The position numbers and the translations under genes are program-made. Under the pieces are notes generated by a model. It did no database searches. It saw nothing but the letters and a program-made list of their open reading frames with translations, and was not told where the DNA came from. 64,000 nt of DNA from Nitrospira sp. (GTDB lineage Bacteria > Nitrospirota > Nitrospiria > Nitrospirales > Nitrospiraceae), in contig JARFXQ010000005.1 in assembly GCA_029194725.1 (NCBI GenBank), positions 124,001-188,000 of the forward strand, written 5' to 3'. This document shows, piece by piece, positions 25,632-32,549 of the stretch. Positions within the stretch are counted from its first letter, which is position 1; each line of letters opens with the position of its first letter.

Positions 25632-26896
25632 GGCCGCCCCTCCTGCGACGCCGTGCGCTCACACACCGCCTCGTACCAGGCCAGATCCCGCACTTCGACC
25701 TCCGGCAAGGCATCGGGGCGAGGGGACCGATCGCTCACCGTGGACCGACGGTGGCGGGCGAGACGCGCACTGGCTCCAGGGCCGTGCTCGGGCTGGATTC
25801 GGAATTGGTGCTGGCCCGGGAGCACCGGGTGCGTCGCGATCTCTTGGTCACGGTGAAAGATGTGGACCGTGTCCCCCCGTCGTTGCACTTCAACCCGCTG
25901 ACCAATGAGCCGGAAGGGCACGGAGTAGCGGTTCGTCGCCAGGCTGACCAAATAGTCCTCGGCCACGATCCGTGAGACGCGCGCCTCCTGCTGGAAGGCG
26001 CGCTGGTCCGCCAGCGGGACCAGGTGGTTGCGTTCTCGCGCAAACCGGACGAGTGGCTCCTCATGCGTCGTGCCATGGATGCGGCGGTCGGCAATTGTCG
26101 CGGTCCATTCGTCAAGTTGGGTTTGAAAGTCCACCAGATCGACAAACGTTCGTCCCGGCAGAAAGTTCCGTTTCAGATATTTCACGCCGGATTCGACCTT
26201 ACCCTTGGTCTGGGCCCGATAGGGCCGACACACGCGCGGCTCAAAGCCCCAATAGTCGGCGAAGGCTTTGAAGGTGGGATTCCAGAGCCGCCGCCCCGTC
26301 TCATCCGCATAACAGACGGTTCGCGGTCGGTCATACAGATGCTCTCGCGTGTGGCCACCGAAATGCGCAAAAGCCCGTTCATGGGCCTCGAGAAACTGCG
26401 CCAGCCGCTCATCGGCACAGGCGTAATAGAACCCACGTCGGCTGAACCCCAACGTCAACACGAACACGTGCACCACCGTCGGGCCGGCGCGGAAGGGCAC
26501 GGTGGCTTGGCCCCAATCAATCTGACTCTGCTGGCCCGGCGGTGTCTCAAAGCGGAGGAGGGCCCGCTCCGCCTGCAGCTGACCCTCACGCAGCGGCGCC
26601 ACCCCTCGCTTCACCGTCTCATAACTGCCGATGTACTCGTGGCTCGCTCGCAGTTCCTGATAGAGAATCCGCGCCGAATAATTAACCTGCGACGCACGGG
26701 TCCGCACAAAGTCGGCATGGGCGGTCAGCAGCGTCTCCGTCATCGCCGCTCGGCGATAGGGTTGCCACGTCGTCTGCTGCAGACTGCGCCGCACGGTCTT
26801 CCGATCCAGGTCCAACCGCCGCGCAATCCCTGAAATGGATCCCCGCTCTTCATGACGCAACCGTCGAATCTCCGCCCACCGCTCTTGATCCACCAT
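25628..26896 (-). CDS. istA: IS21 transposase IstA
   Basis: The protein has 422 residues from ATG 26896, which follows GGGAGG by 5 bases. The open frame extends upstream, but that part lies in the element end. The N-terminal helix-turn-helix (ISGIARRLDLDRKTVRRSL) binds the terminal repeats. The DDE core has SQIDWGQATVPF (first Asp), HVFVLTLGFSRRGFY, and GKVESGVKYLKRNF (Glu). It cuts and joins element ends with IstB. There are no internal stops, and it looks functional. Confidence 0.94.
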   Translation of the reverse strand: MVDQERWAEIRRLRHEERGSISGIARRLDLDRKTVRRSLQQTTWQPYRRAAMTETLLTAHADFVRTRASQVNYSARILYQELRASHEYIGSYETVKRGVAPLREGQLQAERALLRFETPPGQQSQIDWGQATVPFRAGPTVVHVFVLTLGFSRRGFYYACADERLAQFLEAHERAFAHFGGHTREHLYDRPRTVCYADETGRRLWNPTFKAFADYWGFEPRVCRPYRAQTKGKVESGVKYLKRNFLPGRTFVDLVDFQTQLDEWTATIADRRIHGTTHEEPLVRFARERNHLVPLADQRAFQQEARVSRIVAEDYLVSLATNRYSVPFRLIGQRVEVQRRGDTVHIFHRDQEIATHPVLPGQHQFRIQPEHGPGASARLARHRRSTVSDRSPRPDALPEVEVRDLAWYEAVCERTASQEGRP

Positions 26897-27039
26897 ACAT
26901 ACCTCCCGAGTGTGGTCTACCTGGGACGGTATGATCGTTGTCTCCTTGCTATCGTCAAGTTCCATCGCATCCCTCCTTCGGTGAGAGGGTGGGGAGAATT
27001 CATTGACCACATCTGGGGATTATTGCATGACCGCTGACA

Positions 27040-28055
27040 CTCAAGCCGCTGCCAGCGCAGACCGCTCTTCCAGTTCTCGAAGAAGCGCCGCGCCCACCCC
27101 TCTCGTTCGTAGCCCCAGAGTTGGCCGAAGGACTCCTTGAGCAGGTAGGCGGTGTTGAGCCGCCTGTTGGCGGCAAGCAGGGTCTTGAGCGCCTTCCTGC
27201 CATCGAGGTCCAGGTTCTCACGGTGCGACAGCAGGGTGTAGCGGTTCCCCTTGATGAAGCGGCGCGTGTCACCCTGCACCCGTGCATATTCGCTCCGGCG
27301 CACCGCATCCAGGGCATCGTTCAGATGACGCAGGATGTGGAACTTGTCAAACACGATCTCGGCGTTCGGCGCATGCAGGCGCGTCGCCTCACGAAACGGC
27401 TTCCACATGTCCATCACCGCCACCTGAATCCTCTGGCAGCGCCGCACCCCATAGGCTGCGAAGAACCGTTCCAGATCGGTCTGCTTGCGCCCCCAGCCGC
27501 CAAACCAGATCGGCCGTTGGCGAATGAGGTCGCTGACCACCACCCGGTACTCGTGCCCCTTGCGGATGGCGATCTCGTCCACCCCGATCGCCGCCGTGGC
27601 TGGCATCGGGTGCCGACGCAACTGCTCGGCCATGGAGCGCTTGTCCAAGTCCTTGACCGTGGTGTGATGCAGGCGCTCGGACCGGGCCACGTCCTTGACG
27701 GTCATCTTGCGGCACAATGCCCCGACATGCCGCGCATAGCGGGCCGTGTAACGCGGATTATGGGCCAGCCAGTCCAGGGACTCCATGCGCACGCCGCAGT
27801 CCGGGCAACTTACGCGGACTCGCTCAAACTCAAGCTCAATGCGAAAGCCGCCGGCCGGAAGGTCTCGCGCCCGCGACATGCGCCGATCATAGACCGGACA
27901 GCGTGGTCGGCCACAGCACGAACAGGTGCCGGTCTTTTTTTACAGAGCATTCGCACCACGCGCTCATCCGGATCACCGAAGACACCCGTGAGTCGTGCAG
28001 TGGCCTGAAATCCTGGGAATGAATACAGCTCACACCATGTTTGCGCACGCTTCAT
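27040..28055 (-). pseudogene. ISL3 transposase, 5' part, with frameshift at an A7 run
   Basis: The minus-strand frame from ATG 28055 reads SFPGFQATARLTGVFGDPDE to MLCKK and then leaves the transposase frame. A shift of -1 at AAAAAAA (about 27935-27943) enters TGTCSCCGRPRCPVYDRR, the zinc-finger start of the ISL3 protein, and continues through VDEIAIRKGHEYRVV, FDKFHILRHLNDALD and GLRWQRLE to the IS21 insertion at 27039/27040. The shift may be a real mutation or a transcriptional/translational slippage site. The IS21 insertion inactivates the gene in any case. Confidence 0.88.
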
Positions 28056-28272
28056 CGGCGTCCCTTTTCAACAAGGAGTACAAACACATGCACCACGCTA
28101 TCCTACAGCGACAAACCGGCGCAATACTACGTACAATCGTTCACACGATTCCGCGTTGAGCCACTTTTTTAAACTTGGCGAAACCAGAGCCGTCTCTCCT
28201 TCGTCAGCTGATGCTCTTCTCCAGCCCAGGTGAGTTCGAAAGGCGGCGCACCGAAAACTGATGCACGACGAA

Positions 28273-28340
28273 TTAGGTGCCGAACAAATCCATCTGTACT
28301 GGCTGGAGGGATCCAATATTCAAGACCGGTGCGGCTGGGG
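28273..28340 (-). repeat. QxDLF-tail repeat, copy A
   Basis: This is one of three ungapped copies (59-bp core, 28282-28340) that bracket the two toxin-antitoxin modules. Plus-strand blocks shared by all copies are GAACAAATCC, TCTG, CAATATTC and TGGGG. On the minus strand it encodes a tail with APVLNIGS, then VQMDLFGT and a stop at 28273-28275. Copy A and copy B agree at 46 of 59 positions. Confidence 0.85.
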
Positions 28341-28402
28341 TCGAGGCTTGGGCTGGATGAGGGGCGCGGTTGTGGTATAGCTCTCTATTTTGAGCAGCTC
28401 GC

Positions 28403-28461
28403 TTGCCAGAACCCATACAAGCCACTATAATGGCCATTAATAAAGCTAGCATGAGGTAGCT
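28403..28461 (+). promoter_or_regulatory. Promoter and possible operator of phd-relE
   Basis: TTGCCA (28403-28408), a 17-bp spacer and TATAAT (28426-28431) make a near-consensus promoter. AGCTA (28444-28448) and TAGCT (28457-28461) form an inverted repeat around the GAGG ribosome site (28453-28456), directly before ATG 28462. Autoregulation by antitoxin bound to a palindrome here is the usual arrangement. Confidence 0.6.
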
Positions 28462-28740
28462 ATGCCACAGGTCGATGAGTTTGTTTCCATCAGCGAGGCC
28501 AAGAATAAATTGTTGGATCTGATCAGACGGATGAAGCATAAACAAGAGATCGTCGCTATTACGCGCGACGGCGTTCCTTCGGCTGTGCTCTTGAGTATGG
28601 ATCAGTTTGAGGGACTCATGGAGACGATCGAGATTTTGAGCGATCAGAAGTCGATGCGTGCGCTGCGTCGATCCTTGAAGCAGGCGGAGAAAGGGAAGTG
28701 GATAAGTCATGACGCAGTGTTTGGCCGCGAGAATCCGTGA
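28462..28740 (+). CDS. Phd/YefM-family antitoxin
   Basis: The protein has 92 residues. The N-terminus FVSISEAKNKLLDLIRRMK followed by EIVAITRDGVPSAVLLSMDQ is the Phd/YefM DNA-binding fold, and the C-terminal half is the flexible toxin-wrapping part. It should bind and neutralise the RelE-type toxin encoded next and repress the operon. Its stop overlaps the toxin start (GTGA), so translation is coupled. The promoter is strong and AT-rich compared with the surroundings. Confidence 0.85.
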   Translation: MPQVDEFVSISEAKNKLLDLIRRMKHKQEIVAITRDGVPSAVLLSMDQFEGLMETIEILSDQKSMRALRRSLKQAEKGKWISHDAVFGRENP

Positions 28741-29030
28741 AAGCCTATCGGGCTCGGTATACGCCGGAAGCGGCCGAGCGAATCCGTAAGTTTCACCCGC
28801 AAGTCAAGCAGGAGATCAAAGAAGGTATCAGGGAGCTACTGATCTCTCCACTTGCCGGTCATGCTCTCCAGTTTGAACTCGCCGGACTACGATCCTATCG
28901 CGTCCGGACCTATCGAATTATCTACCGCATTAACGATGACGAATCTTGTTTAGATATCGTCTTTGTCGGTCCACGTCGCAATGTGTATGAAGAGCTGAGG
29001 ACATTGCTGCTCGCGAAGGGGGAGAACTGA
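28737..29030 (+). CDS. RelE/ParE-family toxin
   Basis: The protein has 97 residues from GTG 28737 in GTGA overlap with the antitoxin. The RelE-fold signatures are AYRARYTPEAAERIRKF, LLISPLAGHALQFELAGL and SYRVRTYRIIYRIND with a final VGPRRNVYEEL. RelE proteins cut mRNA on the ribosome, while ParE proteins inhibit gyrase. The conserved basic residues in the RVRTYRIIY strand favour the RelE side, but activity cannot be decided from sequence. The cytoplasmic module may stabilise this island. Confidence 0.85.
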   Translation: MKAYRARYTPEAAERIRKFHPQVKQEIKEGIRELLISPLAGHALQFELAGLRSYRVRTYRIIYRINDDESCLDIVFVGPRRNVYEELRTLLLAKGEN

Positions 29031-29087
29031 GTGGCGATCATCGGTTTGAGACCTGTATCGGCAGGTAAAGCGCTTGAAGAAGCAAGG

Positions 29088-29152
29088 CTACCTGAACAAA
29101 TCCATCTGGGCTGGTAGAGAGGATTCAATATTCCAAACTGGTGTGGATGGGG
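29088..29152 (-). repeat. QxDLF-tail repeat, copy B
   Basis: The core is at 29094-29152. On the minus strand it encodes STPVWNIESS, then AQMDLFR and a TAG at 29088-29090. It is in the same reading frame as mazF and begins right after the mazF TAG (29169-29171), so one stop codon separates the toxin from this tail. Confidence 0.85.
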
Positions 29153-29168
29153 TAGGGTTCGAAAATTC

Positions 29169-29507
29169 CTACCGAGAGAACATTTCCTGTAAGATCGCGA
29201 GGACTGCTGAAAGTGTGCTTGGAGCGATTTGTCCGACTCTCCTGATGAGGCGCTCGCTGTCGACGGCGCGTAGTTGGTCGATAGTGACAAACCCACTCTG
29301 ATCATGAAAGCGGCAGCGAACGCGCCAAGGGTATGCTTGACCTCCCGTGGTCATAGGCGCCACGATAACCGTTCGCAAGTGCTGATTGAGCTCATCAGGA
29401 GAAATAACGAGACAGGGTCGGGTTTTTCTGATCTCACTACCTCGGGTGGGATCGAGTTCAATCAAGTATACATCGCCGCGGGTAGGACCTGTTTGCGCTA
29501 CCGCCAT
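29169..29507 (-). CDS. mazF: MazF/PemK-family toxin
   Basis: The protein has 112 residues from ATG 29507, which overlaps the 3' end of the antitoxin gene by 10 bases. The longer open frame is upstream antitoxin sequence. MazF landmarks are TRGDVYLIELDPTRGSEIRK, TRPCLVISPDELN, TVIVAPMTT and SGFVTIDQLRAVDSERL. It is predicted to be a ribosome-independent endoribonuclease. After the TAG stop the frame continues for 26 codons through a conserved repeat to a second stop, so a former C-terminal extension or a read-through product is possible. Confidence 0.9.
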   Translation of the reverse strand: MAVAQTGPTRGDVYLIELDPTRGSEIRKTRPCLVISPDELNQHLRTVIVAPMTTGGQAYPWRVRCRFHDQSGFVTIDQLRAVDSERLIRRVGQIAPSTLSAVLAILQEMFSR

Positions 29508-29749
29508 TTCCACTCTTCTGCATCGAATCGGGTTGGTGTCGGCTGGTCGATGAGGTGATCTTCGCCCTGCTCCCGCATGCGTCGGGCAGCGTCGGCCCAA
29601 CCGGCTCGTGGCTGAGCTGGCTTTGAGATGAGTATTCGGCCTGGCTCAGCCTGGAGCTCTACTTCATCCTCGAGCTGGGCTTCTTGAAGTAATGTTTTCG
29701 GAAGACGGATGCCCCTGGAATTGCCGATTCTGACGATATGCGCTTTCAT
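29498..29749 (-). CDS. mazE: MazE/AbrB-type antitoxin
   Basis: The protein has 83 residues. The N-terminal swapped-hairpin domain is clear: HIVRIGNSRGIRLPKTLLQE followed by LEDEVELQAEPGRILISKP. The C-terminal acidic, tryptophan-containing tail (FDAEEWKWR) is the part that blocks MazF. It precedes and overlaps mazF, transcribed leftward, with GGAG before ATG 29749. It probably autorepresses the promoter at 29772-29800. Confidence 0.9.
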   Translation of the reverse strand: MKAHIVRIGNSRGIRLPKTLLQEAQLEDEVELQAEPGRILISKPAQPRAGWADAARRMREQGEDHLIDQPTPTRFDAEEWKWR

Positions 29750-29771
29750 ATAAATCTCCTCGTGGACCTAC

Positions 29772-29836
29772 ATTGTAAGCACATTTTCTAGTAGAATCAA
29801 ACGCAGCGTTTTATCAGATCAGGAGTAGATAAAACG
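29772..29836 (-). promoter_or_regulatory. Promoter of mazEF and upstream inverted repeat
   Basis: On the minus strand TTGATT (29800-29795), a 17-bp spacer and TACAAT (29777-29772) form the promoter. Just upstream CGTTTTATC (29807-29815) and GATAAAACG (29828-29836) are a perfect 9-bp inverted repeat with a 12-base loop, a candidate operator or terminator of the adjoining remnant gene. Confidence 0.55.
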
Positions 29837-29871
29837 ATCAGCGAAGGGCGAGATGGGAACGACGATCCTTA

Positions 29872-29933
29872 TCAGAACAAATCCCTCTGTGTCGACTGAG
29901 GAGAATCAATATTCATCACGGGTGCGGTTGGGG
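29872..29933 (-). repeat. QxDLF-tail repeat, copy C
   Basis: The core is at 29875-29933 and forms the 3' end of the frameshifted small gene. On the minus strand it encodes TAPVMNIDSP, then TQRDLF and TGA. Spacing from copy B is about 780 bp and from B to A about 810 bp, so each toxin-antitoxin module sits between two copies. Confidence 0.85.
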
Positions 29934-30128
29934 CAGGAGCTGAGCTGGTCGGCTCTGCCGGTTTGGAATGGCGGTCTGAGAATTCCTTCAACTTCTCGAA
30001 ATCCTCTTTCAGCGTTTCAAGCAAGATGTGATTGCGAGAGTCATCTACCTGGCCGCTTCAGTCATATGGCTCAACTGATGACAAACCCTAGCAAGCACCA
30101 GGTAGTGCATTTGATATCGAGCCATCAT
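29872..30128 (-). pseudogene. Frameshifted small gene ending in a QxDLF tail
   Basis: ATG 30128 overlaps the TGA of the upstream adhesin-like gene, indicating a former coupled downstream gene. It reads MARYQMHYLVLARVCHQLSH and stops at 30045-30047. One base out of frame the sequence continues as VDDSRNHILLETLKEDFEKL, a proline/alanine linker, APVMNIDSP and QRDLF with stop at 29872-29874. A single-base indel between 30047 and 30060 explains this. The intact protein would have about 85 residues, helical with a C-terminal QxDLF motif. The family is not recognised. Confidence 0.5.
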
Positions 30129-30547
30129 CCCTTCCCACAAGCCGCCTCCCACAAGCCTTGATTGAGTGTTCCTGGTGCAATGGCAACCCAGTGGCCTTCG
30201 CTCGTGTAGCCACCGCCACCGATCACTTCGCCTGTTCCCATGTGGCCGTAGAAGTCCGTGGCCGCCAGCGTCCGAACCAGCTTTTCAGTACAATCGAATT
30301 GCTTGGTGATTTTCGTGGAGTAAAAGCGGATGGGTGCCCGCCCTCCCTGCATCGCTTTCCAGTCGATCAGGGCCGAGAGCGCAACCAGATTACCCTCTCG
30401 GCGGATAGTGTCGGGGTTGATGTAGGCTGTTTGCAATGGATGCGTCTGATACTGGGCTTCAATGGCTACCCATTCTGCTCGTACCGGTCCATCTGCCAGG
30501 ATCAGCACTGTGAACAAAATCCAGCGACCAACCCAATGCGCAAGCAT
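30125..30547 (-). CDS. Exported surface-adhesin E-like protein
   Basis: The protein has 140 residues from ATG 30547 (GAGGA upstream). The longer frame to 30610 has no ribosome site. A signal peptide ends near GPVRAE. The rest matches the small surface-adhesin-E fold in pattern: WVAIEAQYQTH, TAYINPDTIRREGNLV, SALIDWKAMQ, a Cys in KQFDCTEK and a C-terminal aromatic/glycine stretch ending WEAACGKG. The two cysteines could pair. It is periplasmic or surface-located, and its role is unknown. A frameshifted small gene was coupled downstream. Confidence 0.6.
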   Translation of the reverse strand: MLAHWVGRWILFTVLILADGPVRAEWVAIEAQYQTHPLQTAYINPDTIRREGNLVALSALIDWKAMQGGRAPIRFYSTKITKQFDCTEKLVRTLAATDFYGHMGTGEVIGGGGYTSEGHWVAIAPGTLNQGLWEAACGKG

Positions 30548-30657
30548 GGCTGATTCCTCAGGGAGGAGCATATTGTACCAGCCACAGGCTTGCGCGTGAA
30601 ATGGGCACACAGGCCAATTCTGGACTGTCGATCAGCCCGAATCAGCCTATGGCTCTA

Positions 30658-32133
30658 TCAGCATTTATTGATCCTCGGTCTCGGCTGTACCTTTGAACGG
30701 ATCTGGTCCAGTCGATCGGTGATAAAGCTGAATCGTTTCTTCGGCGGATAGGGGAACCGATAGGCGACCGGCTCCTCCTGCGGCGGCAAGTGGTTCATGT
30801 CGCGATAGACATTGACCGGGGCAGAATCTGCCGCCAGGTGAAACATGGAGCGGTAGCCCAGTCCACAACCGGTGATGTTGAGCAGCTCGCCGAACCCGTT
30901 TTGAGAGGCCCGCTGGATCGCCCGTTGTCCGATCGACTTATACGAATAAAATTGCCCCTTGGCCCACTTGTGTCCCCAGTATAATTGCTCAACGGTCATC
31001 TTGGCCGGCTTGTACACGACATGCTCGCCGGTGTACGCGGTCCAATTCTCCGTAAGGATCCGTCCGGCTGCCTTGAGTTCCGCAAACTGCTTGGTGCCGG
31101 GATAGGGGGTCATAATCCGCCAGAGCGCTCCCGCCAATCCCATCTTGGTCGCCCATTCGGCAGTGCGTTCGAAGTCAAAGACATCTTCATGGTCCAAGCC
31201 GCAGATAAACCCTGCATGGATATCGATTCCTTGGTCGTGAATGCGCTTGATCATCTCCTCATACAGCTTCGCCTGATTTTGTTTGTCGACGGACTTGAGC
31301 GAATCTTGATTGATTGATTCGATGCCCATGAACATTGCCGAGCAACCTGACTCTTTCAATGTCTTGAGCAACTCGGGATGGTGGGCGACGTAGGTGGCGC
31401 TCATCTGGCTCATCCATTTCTTGCCGAGCGGCCTCATGGCCTCGCAGAGCTCCCGCGTATAGGCTGGGTCAGACAACAGGTCATCGTCCCAAAACATCAC
31501 CATCGGTCCATTCATTTTCTCGACGAGCTTCACCACATCAGCCGGTGGTTTTTTCCGGAATCCATACTGGCCGCCTCCCAAGGCCAAATGAATCGAACAG
31601 AATGTGCAGCGATAATTACATCCTCTGGTGGCCGTGAGTGCGTCTCGGAACATGTAGCCCGGGGGCAAGAGGTCCCAGCGCGGTGGTTTCTCATCCCACT
31701 TCTCGACCATATGGGGCATACGGTACTGCGGTTGCATCTTGCCCTTCTTGAAATCCTCGATCAGCCGCGGGACGGTCAGCTCTCCTTCCCCGATGACGAT
31801 GGAGTCAGCGTATTGGACTGCTTCGTCAGGCATGGCCGATGGGTGAAGACCGCCGAGTACGACCTTGGCGCCGCGCTCGCGGAAGAGGCGGGCCACTTCG
31901 TAAGCCCGCACAGCCACGACCGTGGTCACGGTGATGAACACCAAATCATAGTCACGTGTGAAGTCCAGGGGGCCAACGATTTCGTCTTGGATTTCGATGT
32001 CCCATTCGTCCTCGGGAATAAGAGCGGCGAGCGTTGGGAGGTTCAAATTGGGCGTACGAAATAGTTTCCAGACCGAATCCCATTTCTGATCTTCAGGATG
32101 TGGAATAATGAGACCGATCTTGTAATGCCCCAT
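30658..32133 (-). CDS. B12-binding-domain radical SAM protein
   Basis: The protein has 491 residues, with AGGAGGG before ATG 32133. About residues 5-140 are a cobalamin-binding Rossmann-like domain (VFITVTTVVAVRAYEVARLF, VLGGLHPSAMPDEA). The radical SAM motif follows: TRGCNYRCTFCS, with three cysteines for the 4Fe-4S cluster. Downstream SAM-binding stretches include MFWDDDLLSDP and FMGIESINQDSL. Such proteins methylate or rearrange unreactive carbons, for example in hopanoid or cofactor synthesis. No pathway gene flanks it, so the substrate is open. It stands alone. Confidence 0.85.
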   Translation of the reverse strand: MGHYKIGLIIPHPEDQKWDSVWKLFRTPNLNLPTLAALIPEDEWDIEIQDEIVGPLDFTRDYDLVFITVTTVVAVRAYEVARLFRERGAKVVLGGLHPSAMPDEAVQYADSIVIGEGELTVPRLIEDFKKGKMQPQYRMPHMVEKWDEKPPRWDLLPPGYMFRDALTATRGCNYRCTFCSIHLALGGGQYGFRKKPPADVVKLVEKMNGPMVMFWDDDLLSDPAYTRELCEAMRPLGKKWMSQMSATYVAHHPELLKTLKESGCSAMFMGIESINQDSLKSVDKQNQAKLYEEMIKRIHDQGIDIHAGFICGLDHEDVFDFERTAEWATKMGLAGALWRIMTPYPGTKQFAELKAAGRILTENWTAYTGEHVVYKPAKMTVEQLYWGHKWAKGQFYSYKSIGQRAIQRASQNGFGELLNITGCGLGYRSMFHLAADSAPVNVYRDMNHLPPQEEPVAYRFPYPPKKRFSFITDRLDQIRSKVQPRPRINKC

Positions 32134-32549
32134 AGTGACCCTCCTAAAGTGGTTAGATGATTGCTTAAGTCTGAATGATGCACCTACTAATCCATACGTA
32201 CACTAGCTTATAGCGTTCGTGTTATACGTCCACGACCCGGTAATTCTCTCGTGACTCGACTTGTGCCATGTGTGGAAGGATGATCAAGGATACCGGCGAG
32301 TAGGAGTCTCATCGTGTCTCTGCCTCCTTTGGGTAAATTAGCCTTTTTGCTCGGCCACAATCAAGAGTTTCGACGGCGACAAGCAGCCGACTACGTAAGA
32401 ATGCGATCGGCGACTCGCGAAAAGGAGGATGGCGCTACGGAAAATCTTCGAGATGAACCGATTTACCGCACCTCTGAATTCCGGTCATGCTCCGTTAGCC
32501 CCTTGGGCGCTCGAAGGGAGCCTCATGAACCAAATGTTAGAATGCAATC
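32134..32549. other. Intergenic stretch, no gene seen
   Basis: This 416-base gap lies between the divergently placed radical SAM gene and the 3' end of pyk. It must hold the radical SAM promoter near 32150-32250. Open frames here overlap pyk antisense and show no family features. No hairpin with a T-run was found. Confidence 0.5.

Larger units (their letters stand above)
24794..27039 (-). mobile_element. IS21-family insertion sequence
   Basis: The element is 2246 bp. Both ends start TGTCA and share a long imperfect repeat (GGTCAT, TCCCCAG, TGGTCA, CCCCACCC blocks in the same spacing). A 6-bp direct repeat CTCAAG lies at 24788-24793 and 27040-27045, within the IS21 range. It carries istA and istB in the usual overlapping arrangement, transcribed from right to left, and both look intact. 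Confidence 0.92.
23125..28162. mobile_element. ISL3-family element split by two other insertion sequences
   Basis: The ends are perfect inverted repeats beginning GGCTCAACGCGGA. The left copy starts at 23125 and is interrupted after 23137 by the IS256-family element, resuming at 24561. The right copy ends at 28162. Both ends are flanked by the 8-bp target repeat ACTTTTTT (23117-23124 and 28163-28170), the size ISL3 elements make. Without the two guests the element would be about 1.36 kb, normal for ISL3. It sits just upstream of the DUF4238 gene. Confidence 0.9.

Noticed and set aside
28273..29933. The evenly spaced repeats around toxin-antitoxin genes as integron attC sites
   Set aside because: No copy has the paired core sites (RYYYAAC and GTTRRRY) or the long imperfect dyad of attC. 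The three copies are too similar in sequence and encode a common peptide instead.
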